Shown piece by piece: positions 33,341-45,253 of a DNA stretch of 64,000 nucleotides. This DNA is from Nicotiana tabacum. Lineage: Eukaryota > Streptophyta > Magnoliopsida > Solanales > Solanaceae. Position 1 is the first letter of the stretch. Each line of letters begins with the position of its first letter. The stretch lies in contig NC_134102.1 in NCBI RefSeq assembly GCF_000715075.1, positions 109,008,001 through 109,072,000 of the forward strand. Direction: 5' to 3'. Both the position numbers and the translations under genes were made by a program. The notes beneath the pieces are model-generated. The model was not told the origin of the DNA and did not search any database. It saw only the letters and a list, made by a program, of their open reading frames with translations.

Positions 33341-34496
33341 AGCACTCGGCACTCGCACTCAGTAGGTACCTGCGCTCACTGGGGGTGTGTACAGACTCCG
33401 GAGGGGCTCCTTCAGCCCAAGCGCTATATCAAGCCAAATCATGGCATAAATCACTCAAGCCCTCAGCCTATATCAAACATGCTACGGTATGCAACCAGAT
33501 CCAATATATATCCTCACAAATCAGGCCCTCAGCCTCACTCAGTCATAAACCTCTCAAGCCACTCGGGCATTTCAGTAAAAACAGGGTACTCAGCCCAAAA
33601 CAATATTTATATGCATCAAAATAGAGTAAGAAAAACTGAGTTATGTAGTAAACAGGTATAACCATGACTGAGTATAGATTTTAAATTGAAAACAGTGATA
33701 GGATAGTAAGAAAAGGCCCCTAAGGGTTCAAACAGCACAAGGCCCAAAACATGGCATTCAGCCCAATTTGCAGAAACTCTTTCAAAAACATATAAGTATC
33801 ATATAGTTTCAACAAAATATACAACTTTACAGTTGCTATGGGACGGACCAGGTCAAAATCTCCAACAGTGCACGCTCACACGCTCGTCACCTAGCATGTG
33901 CGTCACCTCAAAATAGTAGAATGATACGAAATCCGGGGTTCATACCCTCAGGACTAGATTTAGAATCGTTACTTACCTCAAACCGGTCAAATCCCTACTC
34001 TGCGATGCTCTTGCCCTCTCGGCTCGGCCTCCAAATGCTCCGAATCTATTCACAATCAGTACAATACCATCAATCTACGCTAATAGAATGAATTCCACAA
34101 GAAAAACTATCAAATTAGCCCAAACCCCGAAATTGGCTCAACCCGGCCCCCGGGCCCACGTCTCAAAATCTGACAAAATTTAGAAAACTAGGAAGCTCAT
34201 CCACTCACGAGCCCACACATACGAATTTATCAAAATCTGACATCATTTGGTCCCTCAAATCCTTAAATTAAACTCTCAAAAATCCCAAGCCCTAACCCCT
34301 AATTTTCACTAATTACATGATTAAAAAACGGGAAATCACCATATATACGAGTATTAGGGCTCAAACAACTTACCTCACTGATAGCCCTTGAATCACCCTT
34401 CAAAAATAACTCCAAAAGCTCCAAAAACCGACTTGAACATGGTGGAAATGAACCAAATTCGCGAAGTGTTCTATTTATGGTTTCTGCCCAGGCTTT

Positions 34497-34830
34497 TCGC
34501 ACCTGCGGACCATTTCTCGCTTCTGCGCCACCGCACCTGCGGTCCAAACAACCGCACCTGCGCAAGTCACTTAAATGCCCAGACTCCGCACCTGCGCTCC
34601 ATTTCCTCATCTGTGACCATGCAGGTGCGGAAAATACCTCGCACCTGCGGACCCATCCTACCTCGACACTTTCCGCACCTGCGACCTCTTGCGCGCTTCT
34701 GCGGCCTCGCAGGTGCGGTAACTTCATCGCACCTGCGCCTTCTGCCCAGCTCCTCCAACCTCGCATCTGCGACATCCCGCTCGCTTCTGCGGGCTTGCAC
34801 TTGCGATGAGACATCCGCAGGTGCGATTAT
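34497..34830 (-). repeat. Palindromic word cluster, F 3' LTR (CGCA-N2-TGCG)
   Basis: At least ten words such as CCGCACCTGCGG, TCGCATCTGCGA and CCGCAGGTGCGA (centres CC, GG, TC) about 20-30 bp apart, plus CGCTTCTGCG variants, 590-925 bp from the LTR 5' end. On the element's strand it is followed by CCATAAATAG (34480-34471), a possible TATA box. Confidence 0.75.
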
Positions 34831-35421
34831 GACAGCTGAGTTCCAACTTCAACAATCCTCCAATATCCAAACTTATTCTGTTAATCACCCAGAATCAACC
34901 CGAGGCCCTCGGGACCTCAACCAAAAATACCGACAAGTCATATATCAACATACAAACTTAATCGAACCTTCGAATCACTCAACACAATATCAAAACACCA
35001 AATTAACCTCAGATTCAAGCCTAAGAAATTCTAAAACTTCCAATTTCGACAACCGATGCCGAAACCGACCAAACCACGTCCGAATGACCTCAAGTTTTGC
35101 ACACACATCACAAATGACACTACAAAGCTACTCCAACTTCCGGAATTCCATTCCAACCTCAATATCAAAATTTCCACTGCCGACCAAAATAGCTAAATTT
35201 CCAATTTCGCCAATTCAAGCCTAATTCTACCGCGGACCTCCAAATCACTTTTCCAACTTAAGCTTCTACTTTAGAGACTAAGTATCTCATTCCACTCCAA
35301 AACCACTCCGGACCCGAACCAACCAACCCGATACAACACACTGTAGCTAAATAACACATAAAGAAGCAGAAATGGGGGAAACAGGACTATAACTCTCTAA
35401 ACGACTGGCCGGGTCATTACA

Positions 35422-35434
35422 TCCTCCCCCTCTT
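35422..35434 (-). other. Polypurine tract of element F
   Basis: On the element's strand AAGAGGGGGAGGA directly before the 3' LTR start TGTAATGACC. Identical in type to the tract of family A (8251-8262). Confidence 0.85.
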
Positions 35435-35439
35435 AAACA

Positions 35440-36970
35440 ACCGTTCATCATCGAACAAATCTAGAAACATACCTGGAGTCTCGAATAGGCATGGATATCT
35501 GCTCCGCATCTCCCGCTCGGTCTCCCAGGTGGCATCCTACACAGGCTGGCCTCTCCACTGCACCTTCACTGAAGCTATATCCTTCTACCTCAACTTCCGA
35601 ATCTGCCGATCCAAAATGGCCACCGGCTCCACATCATACGTCATATCACCCTCCAACTGAATCGTACTAAAATCCAAAACATGGGACGGATCGCCAACAT
35701 ACTTTCGGAGCATGGAAACATGAACCACTGGATGCACACTCGACAAGCTGGGTGGCAAGGCAAGCTTATAAGCCACCTCCACTATCCTCCGAAGCACCTC
35801 AAAAGGCCCAATGAACCGGGGGCTCAACTTGCCCCTTTTCCCAAACCTCATAACACTCTTCATGGGTAATACCTTAAGCAAAACCTTCTTCCCAACCATG
35901 AAAGATACATCACGGACCTTCCTGTCCGCATAGATCTTCTGCCTAGACTGCGCCGTGCGAAGCCGCTCCTGAATCAATTTCACCTTATCTAATGCATCCT
36001 TGACCAAGTCTGTACCAAGAGTCTAGCCTCACCCGGCTCAAACTATCCAACCGGAGATCTACACCTCCTCCCATATAAAGCCTCGTACGGAGCCATCTGA
36101 ATACTCAACTGATAACTGTTGTTATATGCAAACTCCGTGAGTGGTAGAAACTAGTCCCATGAACCACCAAAGTCAATGACACAAGCGCGCAACATGTCCT
36201 CCAAGATCTGAATAGAGCGCTTGGACTGCCCGTCCGTCTGAGGGTGAAAAGCTGTTCTCAACTCAACCTGAGTACCCAACTCTCGCTGCACTACCCTCCA
36301 AAACTACGATGTAAACTGAGTGCCCCTATCTGAAATGATGGAAACTGGGACACCATGCAGGCAAACAATCTCTCGGATCTAAATTTCAGCCAACCGCTCT
36401 GAAGTGTAAGTAGTACCAAGTGGAATGAAGTGCGCGGACTTGGTCAGCCGATCCACAATCACTCAAATATCATCGAATTTCCTCGAAGTCCGTGGGAGCC
36501 TAACTACGAAGTCCATGGTGATCCACTCCCACTTACACTCTAGTATCTCTAATCTCTGAAGCAAGCCACCCAGTCTCTGATGTTCATACTTAACCTGCTG
36601 ACAGTTGAGATACCGAGAAACAAACCCAACTATATCCTTCTTCATCCGCCTCCACCAATAGTGCTGCCTCAAATCCTGGTACATCTTCGCGGCACCCGGA
36701 TGGATAGAATACCACGAGCTGTAGGACTCCTCAAGAATCAACTCTCGAAGCCCATCTACATTAGGCACACATATCTGGCCCTGCATTCTCAACACGCCGT
36801 CATCACCAATATTCACATCCCTAGCAATCACCTCTCCGAAACCTGTCCTGAAGAACGAGTAAGTGGGAGTCATCATACTGATGCTCCATGATACGGTCAT
36901 AAAGAGAAGACCCGGAGACCAAACAAGCCAACACTTGACTCGGCTCCGAAATATCCAATCTGACAAGCTG
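35440..36970 (-). pseudogene. Integrase and chromodomain of element F, broken
   Basis: Reading leftwards: zinc-binding region ([26 protein letters not shown]), Asp in TMDFVVRLPR, Asp in ISDRGTQF, then DGQSKRSIQ. In that last motif the catalytic Glu of the DDE triad is Lys (codon 36220-36222, GAG to AAG), so strand transfer would be lost. Several stops follow, for example near 36380, 36170 and 36045. The GPFEVLRRIVEVAYKLALPP module and the chromodomain start (DVEPVAILDRQIRKLR) are at 35585-35870. The frame after 36007 is shifted relative to the core. Confidence 0.88.
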
Positions 36971-38464
36971 GCCAGCTAAGGCCGAACATCCAATGTCAAA
37001 TGTCTTTCTACTGCTGGAAGATATGCTAAACTCCTCAAACTCTCTGCCCGACGACTCAAAGCATTGGCTAGCACATTGGCCTTCCCCGAATGGTACAAAA
37101 TAGTGATATCATAGTCCTTAAGAAGCTCCAACCATCTTTGCTGAGGCAAATTAAGATCTTTCTGCTTAAATAGATGCTGCAGACTCTGATGATCAGTATT
37201 GATCTCACAATGAACCCCATACAAATAATGTCGCCAAATCTTCAAGACGTGAACAATGGTTGCTAACTCAAGATCATGTACATGATAGCTTTTCTCATGG
37301 GTCTTCAACTGGCACGAGGCATAGGCAATCACCCTACCCTCCGGCATCAAAACACAACCAATGCCTATCCTCTAGGTATCACAATACACGGTGTAAGAAC
37401 CTGAAGCTGATGGCAGAACTAACACTGGAGCTGTGGTCAAAGAAGTCTTGAGCTTCTGAAAGCTCTCCTCACACTCATCTGACCACCTGAATGGAGCACC
37501 CTTTTGGGTCAATTTAGTCAAGGGTGATGCAATAGATGAAAATACCCCCATAAAGCAACGGTAATAACCCACCAAACCAAGGAAGCTCCTAATCTCCGTG
37601 GCTGAGGACGGTCTAGGCCAACTCTGCACCATCTCTATCTTCTTTGGATCCACCTGAATACCCTCACTGGACACCACGTGTCCCAAGAATGCTACTGAAC
37701 TGAGCCAAAACTCACACTTGAAGAACTTTGCATAAAGCTTCTCCTCCATCAATCTCTGTAATACAATCCTCAAATGCTGAGCGTGCTTCTCCTGGCTACG
37801 AGAGTACACTAGGATGTCATCAATGGATACAACAACGAATGAGTCCAAATAGGGATGGAACACACTGTTCATCAAATGCATGAACGCTGATGGGGCATTG
37901 GTCAGCCCAAAAGACATCACTAAGAACTCATAATGGGCCATATCGGGTCCTGAAAGCTGTCTTAAGAATATCTGAATCCCAAATCTTTAGCTGGTGATAA
38001 CCGGACCTCAAATCAATCTTGGAGAACACCCTCACTCCCTAAAGCTGGTCAAATAAATCATCAATACGAGGAAAAGGATACTTGTTCTTGATCGTGACCT
38101 TATTCAACTGCCTGTAATCAATGCACATCCTCATGGAACCATCCTTTTTCTTTACAAATAGAACCGGTGCACCCCAAGGTGACACACTAGGCCGAATAAA
38201 CCCCTTATCAAGGAGTTCCTGAAGCTGTTCTTTCAATTCCTTCAACTCCGTTGGTTCCATACAATACGGTGGAATAGAAATAGGCTGAGTGTCCTGCACC
38301 AAATCAATACCGAAGTCAATATCCCTGTCAAGCGGCATGCCCGGCAGGTCTACAAGAAACACATCCGGAAAATCATATACCACCGGAACATAATCAATGG
38401 CAGGAGTCTTTGCACTAACATCCCTTACAAAATCCAAATAAGATAGGAAACCCTTCTCAACCAT
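36971..38464 (-). pseudogene. Reverse transcriptase and RNase H of element F, broken
   Basis: RT blocks: [71 protein letters not shown] and [12 protein letters not shown]. The Phe normally before IDD is Ser here; the two Asp are kept. RNase [47 protein letters not shown]. Stops: TAG at 38039 (Gln in B2/B3), at 37372, and at about 36976; a 1-base insertion near 37938 shifts the frame just before FLVMSFG. Confidence 0.9.
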
Positions 38465-38467
38465 ACG

Positions 38468-38900
38468 CTAAGCCTTCAAATATGAAATCACCATACTTGG
38501 TACATAATCTACAGAACCGCTCCACTCAACCCTCGGAAATCTTGGCATAGCCAACGTCACCGTCTTAGCGTGACAATCTAGAACAGCATGACATGGAGAT
38601 AACCAATCCATACCCAATATCACATCAAAGTCAACCATACTGAGCTGCAAAAGGTCTACTTGGGTCTCCAGACCCCCAATAGTCACCACACATGACTGAT
38701 ATACGTGGTCCACAACAATAGTCTCGCCCACAGGAGTAGATACATGAACATATGAAACTAAAGACTCACGGGGCATATCCATAAAATGGGCAAAATACGA
38801 GTAAACATATGAATACGTGGAACCAGGGTCAAATAATACTGAGGCATCTCTGTGACAAATTGAGACAATACCTGTAATCACATCATCTGAAGCAATATCA
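38468..38900 (-). pseudogene. Aspartic protease of element F
   Basis: HRDASVLFDPGSTYSYV contains the catalytic Asp, and MVDFDVILGMDWLSPCHAVL is the second conserved block. Readable in one frame; it ends at a stop at 38468 between protease and RT (LKA-stop-RMVEKG; Arg in the other copies). Confidence 0.88.
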
Positions 38901-40415
38901 TTTGGTCTGGCAGGGAGGGCATAGGAACGGGCCTGGCCACCCCCTGATCTACCTTCCCCTCTAGGGCGACCCCTAGCTGACTGACCTCCACCTCGAGCTG
39001 ACTGGGCGGGTGGTGAAGTAACTGGTGCTGAAGTCTTAGGCTGACTCCTCTGCTGAGATAGACCTCCATGACGACGAGGACACTGCCTCCACATATGCCA
39101 AAACTCCCCATACTCAAAACAACTCCCTAGTGTTGGTGGCGGGAATTAAAGGGAGCCCCGAGCACCGTGATAACTGGTAGAAGAACCTGGCATAGAGAAG
39201 CCCTGAACTGGTGGAGCACGGGACGAACTATGAGCTGGAAGGGCACTAAGTGTTGAGTGGCCTTGAAGAGAACTATGAGAACCATGACCAGATGATGCAC
39301 CACGGTGAAATGGCCTAGCTGACTAAGTCTGTCTGAAATGACGACCTCTACCATGCTGAAACTGACCCCCAAAAGGAGCACCGTTGAATCCACCCTGACC
39401 ACAAGACCTCTTGACCTCCCTCTCAACCCTCTCCTGACCGCGAACCATCTCAATCTGCCGATCAATGTCGACAACCTCATCAAAGGTAGCACCAGACACC
39501 CTCTCTCTGGTCATAAGTAACTGTAGCTGAAAAGTGAGACCATCAATAAACCTCATAATCCTCTCCCTGTCCGTGGGAACTAACCAGATAGCATGATGGG
39601 CCAACTCTGAGAATCGCATCTCATACTGCGTCACAGACATATCACTCTGGCGAAGCCGCTCAAACTGTTTGCCCAACTCCTCTCTGCGGAACCGAGGCAC
39701 GAACTTCTCCAAAAAGACCACGGAGAACTACTGCTAAGTAAGGGGTGCTGCGCCAACAGGCCTACGCCTCTCATAAGTCTCCCACCATATGAGTGCAGCC
39801 CCGAAAACTAAAAAGCAGTGAATGAGACCCCACAAGTCTCTAGAATACCAGCAGTATGGAGTATCCTCTCACACCTATCCAAGAAGTCTTGAGCATCCTC
39901 TCTCTCTATGACACTGAAAAGTGGTGGCTGGAGTCTCCCAAACCTCTCCAGCCTACACTGGTCATCCTCAGGCATAGCAGGAACCACATAGTCCTGAGCA
40001 GCTGCAACTGGCTGGGCTGGTGGTGCCGCGGTGTCTGGAGTCCCTGAACAACCTGCTTGGGTGTGCGAGCGACAGGAGTCTGAGTGCTTGTGCCTCCCCC
40101 GGCCTGAGAAGTGGTTGCGGCCGTCGAGATAGAGACTGCCTGAGCAAGGCCGGTACACGCTGTCAGAATCTGAGCTAGGACCTCTTGAAGGCCTGGAATC
40201 ACAATAGGCACAGGTGGTGCATGAGCTGGTGCATCAACAACTGGATTCTGGTCCTGATATGGGAAAACTGGTGGATCTGCAGGTACTGCCCCAGCTACGG
40301 TACGGGCTGTACCTCTGCCCCTACCACGGCCTCTACCGCGGCCTCGGCCTCTCGCAGCCCTGGCTGGTGGTACTGGTGGCTGGCCCTCCTGACCGGTAGC
40401 ATGAGTCCTCACCAT
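38901..40415 (-). pseudogene. gag: gag of element F, broken
   Basis: Start at 40415 (MVRTHATGQEG), the same MVRT start as other families. An Arg/Gly run (ARGRGRGRGRGRGRG) is followed by a proline-rich linker and the gag core (GAALIWWETYERRRPVGAAP, then FERLRQSDMSVTQYEMRFSE). A frameshift near 40020-40050, and stops near 39736, 39323 and 39147. The zinc knuckle at about 39070-39115 reads CFEYGEFWHMWRQC, so the second Cys of CCHC is Tyr. After it an RGGGQ / RGRPRGEGRSGGGQ linker leads to the protease without the stop that B2 and B3 share. Confidence 0.87.
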
Positions 40416-40599
40416 CTGTGAGAGAATGAAACAACAAATGTTTAGTTTCTAGAATTAACAGATTCACACGACAAGAATTCAAGAATGTGGAGTTTCCTAA
40501 AGGTTCTGCAGCCTCTCGAAGATAAGTACAGACGTCTCCGTACCGATCCGCAAGACTCTACTAAACCCGTTCATGGCTCGTGAGACCTATGTAACCTAG

Positions 40600-40611
40600 G
40601 CTCTATTACCA
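40600..40611 (-). other. Primer binding site, tRNA-iMet, element F
   Basis: On the element's strand TGGTAATAGAGC, two mismatches from the initiator tRNA-Met complement, three bases from the LTR. Confidence 0.75.
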
Positions 40612-40614
40612 ATC

Positions 40615-42071
40615 TATCACGACCCAAACTAACCCTATCGTGATTGCACCTATCGTGGAACTAGGAAAGCCAGCTCATTTTCAAAACAAACCAATATTCT
40701 TATTTCAAAGATAATCTCAAGGATTTTTAACAATAAAACCTTTATAAAGGAGTTCAAATCAAAACAAAAGTGCAGAAAGAAATGCCCGACATCGGGGTGT
40801 CACTAGTCATGAGCATCTACTATAATTTGTCTGACAATATCACGACTAACATAGTCTGGAAAATAGCTAAATACAAGTAAAGGAAGATAAGAGTGAGAAG
40901 AGCAGGGGCTGCGATCGCCAAGCAGCTACCTTGCTATCCCCGAGAAAAAAATCTGCAACCAGAATAATCAACAACCGCTACCGTGTCCAGCTACACCTGG
41001 ATCTGCACACAAGGTGCTAGGAGTAACGTGAGTACGCCAACTCAGTAAGTAATAACAATAAATAAAGACTGAGCAGTAGTGACGAGCAATAAAGCATATA
41101 AAGTTCATATCATGAATTCTCAGTAAAATACCACATGCTTTTAAAATCACGGTTTGAATCAAAACATCTCGTTTAAACCCAGTACCAGTAAAATCATTTA
41201 ATGATATTTTTTAACAGTTTTTCAAACAGAGGCTCAATGCAAAGACGAGCAAAAATGATGATGTCAAAAACAGCCCCCCCGGGCAAAACATTACTCATAT
41301 ACAGCCCCTTGGGAAAACCTCACAGTCACTCGTATACAGCCCCTCGGGCAAATCTCACAATCACTCATGCCTCTCGGGCGTACCTCACATCACTCATACC
41401 TCCTAGTCACTCAGCACTCGGCACTGACACTCAGTAGGTACCTGCGCTCACTGGGGGTGTGTACAGACTTCGGAAGGGCTCCTTCAGTCCTAGCGCTATA
41501 TCAAGCCAAATCATGGCATAAATCACTCAGGCCCTCGGCCTATATCAAATATGCTGCGGCGTGCAGCCCGATCCCATAAATATCCTCACAAATCAGGCCC
41601 TCGGCCTCACTTAGTCATAAACCTCTCAAGCCACTCGGGCATTTTAGTAAAAACAGGGTTCTCAGCCCAAAACAACATTTATATGCATCAAAATATAGTA
41701 AGAAAAACTGAGTTATGCAGTAAACGGGTATAACCATGACTGGGTATAGATTTTAAATCGAAAACAACGATAGGGTAGTAAGAAAAGGCCCGTAAGGGTC
41801 CAAACAGCACTGGCACAAGGCCCAAAACATGGCATTCAACCCAATTTACAGAAACTCTTTCTAAAACATATAAATATCATAAAGTTTCAACAAAATATAC
41901 AACTTTACAGTTGCTACGGGACGGACCAAGTCAAAATCCTCAACAGTGCATGCCCACACGCCCGTCACCTAGCATGTGCATCACCTCAAAATAGTAGAAT
42001 AATACGAAATCCGGGATTTCATACCCTCAGGACTAGATTTACATTCGTTACTTACCTCAAACCGGTCAAAT
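40615..42071 (-). repeat. 5' LTR of element F, partial
   Basis: Left edge TATCACGACCC (G to A change in the terminal TG). Collinear with the 3' LTR to ACCGGTCAAAT, about half of the LTR, then switches to family E sequence. Array 41271-41414 and altered hairpin 41003-41019 are present; the palindromic cluster and promoter part are missing. Confidence 0.88.
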
Positions 42072-42962
42072 AACCTATGTCATACTAAAATAATCAAGAA
42101 CAAATAGCAGTGGTATAAACAGTAAGGCAGCAAGAACACCACAATTATTGCTCCGACAAATAAGAAAGAACACAAGTACAATCAATTAAACGAGTCTTTC
42201 ATATAAGAACCCTTTAAGTAAAATACCCTCAATATATATATATATTTCTTCAAATAGGTATCCTTCGAATATAAAACTCTTACAAATAAATATCTTTAAA
42301 AATATAATTCTTCAATTTAAAAGTCACCCTTTGACACCTCTTTTTAAAATCATCAAATACGGTTCTCAACCCACCTTTATATTTTTCACGGCACCTCGTG
42401 CCCACATTTCTACCACAACTACACGGACTACTCATGTGCCAATAATATCAATGTATATAAGATCCACATGATCAATTTATTCCCAGTAAGGTAAGTTTAA
42501 ATTTTTTTTAAAATCAAGTAGGAAATCAACAAAATAATGAATTTATTTTAGAAATCATTTGGGCGGAGAAAGTAACATTTCCATAAAAACAAAGCACCTG
42601 ATAGTTGCTAATTTGGATGTGAAGCTTATAAGAATTAAAGCACACAACAATTTCTTTTATTCAAAACAACTTAACCTTAAAAATTAGTAAAAACTAGAAA
42701 CACAAATCCTCAGAGTCTCGTACAAGAGCCAAAGCCAACACATTACAACAAGGAATACAAACACACAATAAAAATTAAATAATACATCGCGGAAGAACAC
42801 ATGGATTTACATATCACGGAAAAACAAAATAACCAAAAGCAAGTGCAACCATAGAAAATATCAACAAAAAGAGCACTCCCGAGGTACCGCCTCGTAGTCC
42901 CAAAAGTAAATATGCAACATCAACAATGCCCCCAGGCCATCACAAATCAATCCCCGACATAG

Positions 42963-43114
42963 CCCACCTTGTCTCGCCACGTGTGCAATAATAAAGTAAG
43001 TGCCCACCTTGTCTCGCCACACGTGCATAATAATGTTCTCATCTTGTCTCGCCACATGCGCAAACCCACATACATATATAAATAGCCTGCCTTGTCACGC
43101 CGCATGTGCATAAA
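42963..43114 (-). repeat. Tandem array CTTGTCTCGCCACACGTGCA, 4 copies, LTR E2
   Basis: Units of about 35-45 bp, GCCCACCTTGTCTCGCCAC plus ACGTGCATAATAAT. The unit contains the palindromic CACGTG or its variants ACATGC and GCATGTGC. Same array in E3 at 49288-49440. Confidence 0.75.
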
Positions 43115-44156
43115 TCAATAGTAATAATAGCACGGCGGAAACCTCGTGCAAACACCTGAACATAACTCCCACAATATAATGTGCCAATATCACATCTCAT
43201 AAACTGCACCTCAAGTGCTTAAATATTACAACATAGCGCAAAAATAAACAATACCTTGTTTTTCCACAATAAGGAGCCCATGGCTCGACCATAACGTGCA
43301 CAAAAACCTTAACAAAATATCCGGAAGTGAACAACTCAACAAAATAATATTTCACATAAAAGTCAAGGTGGCAATCACACCAAATCATCATGTAAAAACA
43401 ATTTCAACAAACAAGGATCTAGGCATGACAAATAGAGGATTTAATAAGTGCCAATAATTTCCAATTTAATACATAAGGGCATCTAAGGATTTTTAATCAA
43501 TGAAATTTGCACATATAAACCAAGTACGTACTCGTCACCTCGCGTACATGGTTTTCAATTACACAAATTGCACATAAGACTCAATGCCTAAGGGGTAATT
43601 CCCCCACTCGAGGTTAAGCAAGACACTTACCTTTTTGAAGTTAGGCCGAAATTCCAAAATAGCCTTCTGTCTTGAATTGACCTCCGGACCGCTCAAATCT
43701 ATCCAAATTAATTGTACAACTTCATTAAAATTCATCGGAAATAATTCCGGATAATAATACGTCGACTTAAAAATTTATTCCAAAAAGTCAACAAAAGTCA
43801 ACGCGGGACTCGCCCCTCGGAACGCGGCATAATTTTCATGAAATCCGAACACCCATTCCGATACGAGTTCAACCATACCAATTTTATCGAATTCCAATAA
43901 CAACTCTACCACCCAATCTTAAATTTTTATTTTTGGAAGATTTTACAAAAATCTTGATTTTCCTCCATTAAATCCGAATTAAATGATGGATTCAAAGACA
44001 TAATCATGAAAATTAATCTAAACTGGATAAGAATCACTTATCCCAAACACCCATGCAAGAATCTCTCCAAAAATTGCCTTCTACCAAGCTCCAAATTTGA
44101 TTTTGAGTTATGAACTCAAACCCCCGTTTTTGGGACTTTTAATTCTGCCAGATAGG

Positions 44157-44560
44157 CCTTCTTCGCGTTCGTGACCATTGCTTCGCGTTCGCGAAGCCCA
44201 AAGCCCAACTGCCTCAAATCCTTCATCGCATTCGCGACCTCCTTGTCATGTTCGCGAAGGCCAACTGTATCTGCCCCATCATTTCCTCTTCGCGTTTGCG
44301 ACCTCCTCGTCCCGTTCGCGATGACCAGCTGACCAGCTCCTTCGCGTTCGCGTTCCATGCTTCGCGTTCGCGAAGGCCAAATGACCTCAGGCCCCTCTCT
44401 TCCTTTCTTCTTTGCGTTCGCGTTGCTTTGGCCGCGTTCGTGAAGGCTTGCCCAGCTCATTCTTCGCGTTCACGTCCCCTGCTTCGCGTTCGCTAAGGCT
44501 AAACCAACCGCCTCTCAAATTCCTCTTCGCGAACGGGACTCCCTTCGCGTTCGCGAAGAA
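44157..44560 (-). repeat. Palindromic word cluster, LTR E2 (CGCG-TT-CGCG)
   Basis: About fourteen words of TTCGCGTTCGCGAA type and one-base variants over 400 bp, 690-1100 bp from the LTR 5' end. CGCG words also match the CAMTA-binding CGCG box, which is only a possible reading. The cluster creates long spurious open frames on both strands (44116-44460, 44248-44496, 44412-44753). Confidence 0.75.
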
Positions 44561-45253
44561 GGAAACCAGACTTAAGCAACATCAGTCCAAACAGCTCCAA
44601 TTTGGTCCGAAACCACCCCGAAATACACCTGAGCCCATCGGAACCCCGTCCAATCATACCAACATGTCCCATAACACAACACGGACCTGCTCGAAGTCTC
44701 AAATCACATTAAACAACTTCGAAATCATGAATCGCACCCTAATTCAAACTTAATGAACTTTGAAACTTCAACTTCTACCATCAGTGCCGAAACCTATCAA
44801 ATCACGTCCGATTGACCTCAAAATTTGCACACAAGTCACATTCGACATTCCGGACATACTATAACTTCTGGAGTCAGATTCAGACCCCGATATCAAAAAG
44901 TCAACCCCCCGGTCAAACTTTCCAAAATTTTGAGTTTTGCCATTTCAAGCTTAATTTCACTACGGACCTCCAAATAATTTTTCGGACATGCTCCTAAGTC
45001 CAAAATCATCATACGGAGATAACGAAACCGACAGAACTCTATTCCAAAGTCGTCTTCATACAGTTTCGACTACGGTCAAAATCCTAAGACTTAAGCTTCC
45101 TTTTTAGGGACCAAGTATCCCAAATTACTTTGAATCATCCGGTAACTGAATTCAACCACGCTCGCAAGTCAATACGCGTAATACGAAACTTCTCCAGGCC
45201 TTATGCCGCCGAATGGGATTTAAATTCTTGAAACGACATGTCGGGTCGTTACA

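Larger units (their letters stand above)
32545..35421 (-). repeat. 3' LTR of element F (complete)
   Basis: TGTCACGACCCAAAC at the left edge, GGCCGGGTCATTACA at the right edge, 2877 bp. Contains the conserved hairpin (32931-32947), a tandem array (33199-33340) and a palindromic cluster (34497-34830). The long open frames on both strands between 34299 and 35224 come from the GC-rich cluster and are not genes. Confidence 0.9.
32545..42071 (-). mobile_element. Chromovirus-type Ty3/gypsy element F, reverse orientation
   Basis: 3' LTR 32545-35421, polypurine tract 35422-35434, chromodomain, integrase, RNase H, RT, protease and gag reading leftwards from 40415, primer site 40600-40611, and a partial 5' LTR 40615-42071. 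The LTR starts (TGTAATGACCCGGCCAGTCG) and ends as in family A, so it is likely the protein source for those non-coding elements. Stops, a frameshift and a changed integrase catalytic residue disable it. It is inserted in LTR E1; the right side is lost at a 7-base match (GTCAAAT) with LTR E2. Confidence 0.88.
42065..45253 (-). repeat. LTR E2 (3' LTR of an E element), left part missing
   Basis: Collinear with LTR E3 from about 48394 on. The first 440 bp of the LTR (left side), with the conserved hairpin, are replaced by LTR F at a shared GTCAAAT (42065-42071). Ends TCGGGTCGTTACA at 45253, followed by the tract TTCTCCACCTCTT (reverse of the polypurine tract). It overlaps E1 in content, so it is a different copy and not E1 continued beyond F. 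Confidence 0.88.

Noticed and set aside
33173..33661. 162-codon and 121-codon frames in LTR F, with a partner at 41201-41579
   Set aside because: They lie over the tandem array with GCCCCTCGGGC units and mirror the repeat; not gene-like.
34299..35224. Overlapping open frames up to 278 codons in LTR F
   Set aside because: They are caused by the GC-rich palindromic cluster, which lacks stops in several frames on both strands. No domain is recognisable.
44116..44753. Open frames 44116-44460, 44248-44496 and 44412-44753, and their counterparts at 50433-51047
   Set aside because: Both sets coincide with the CGCG word cluster of E LTRs and shift between copies; they are not conserved as proteins.
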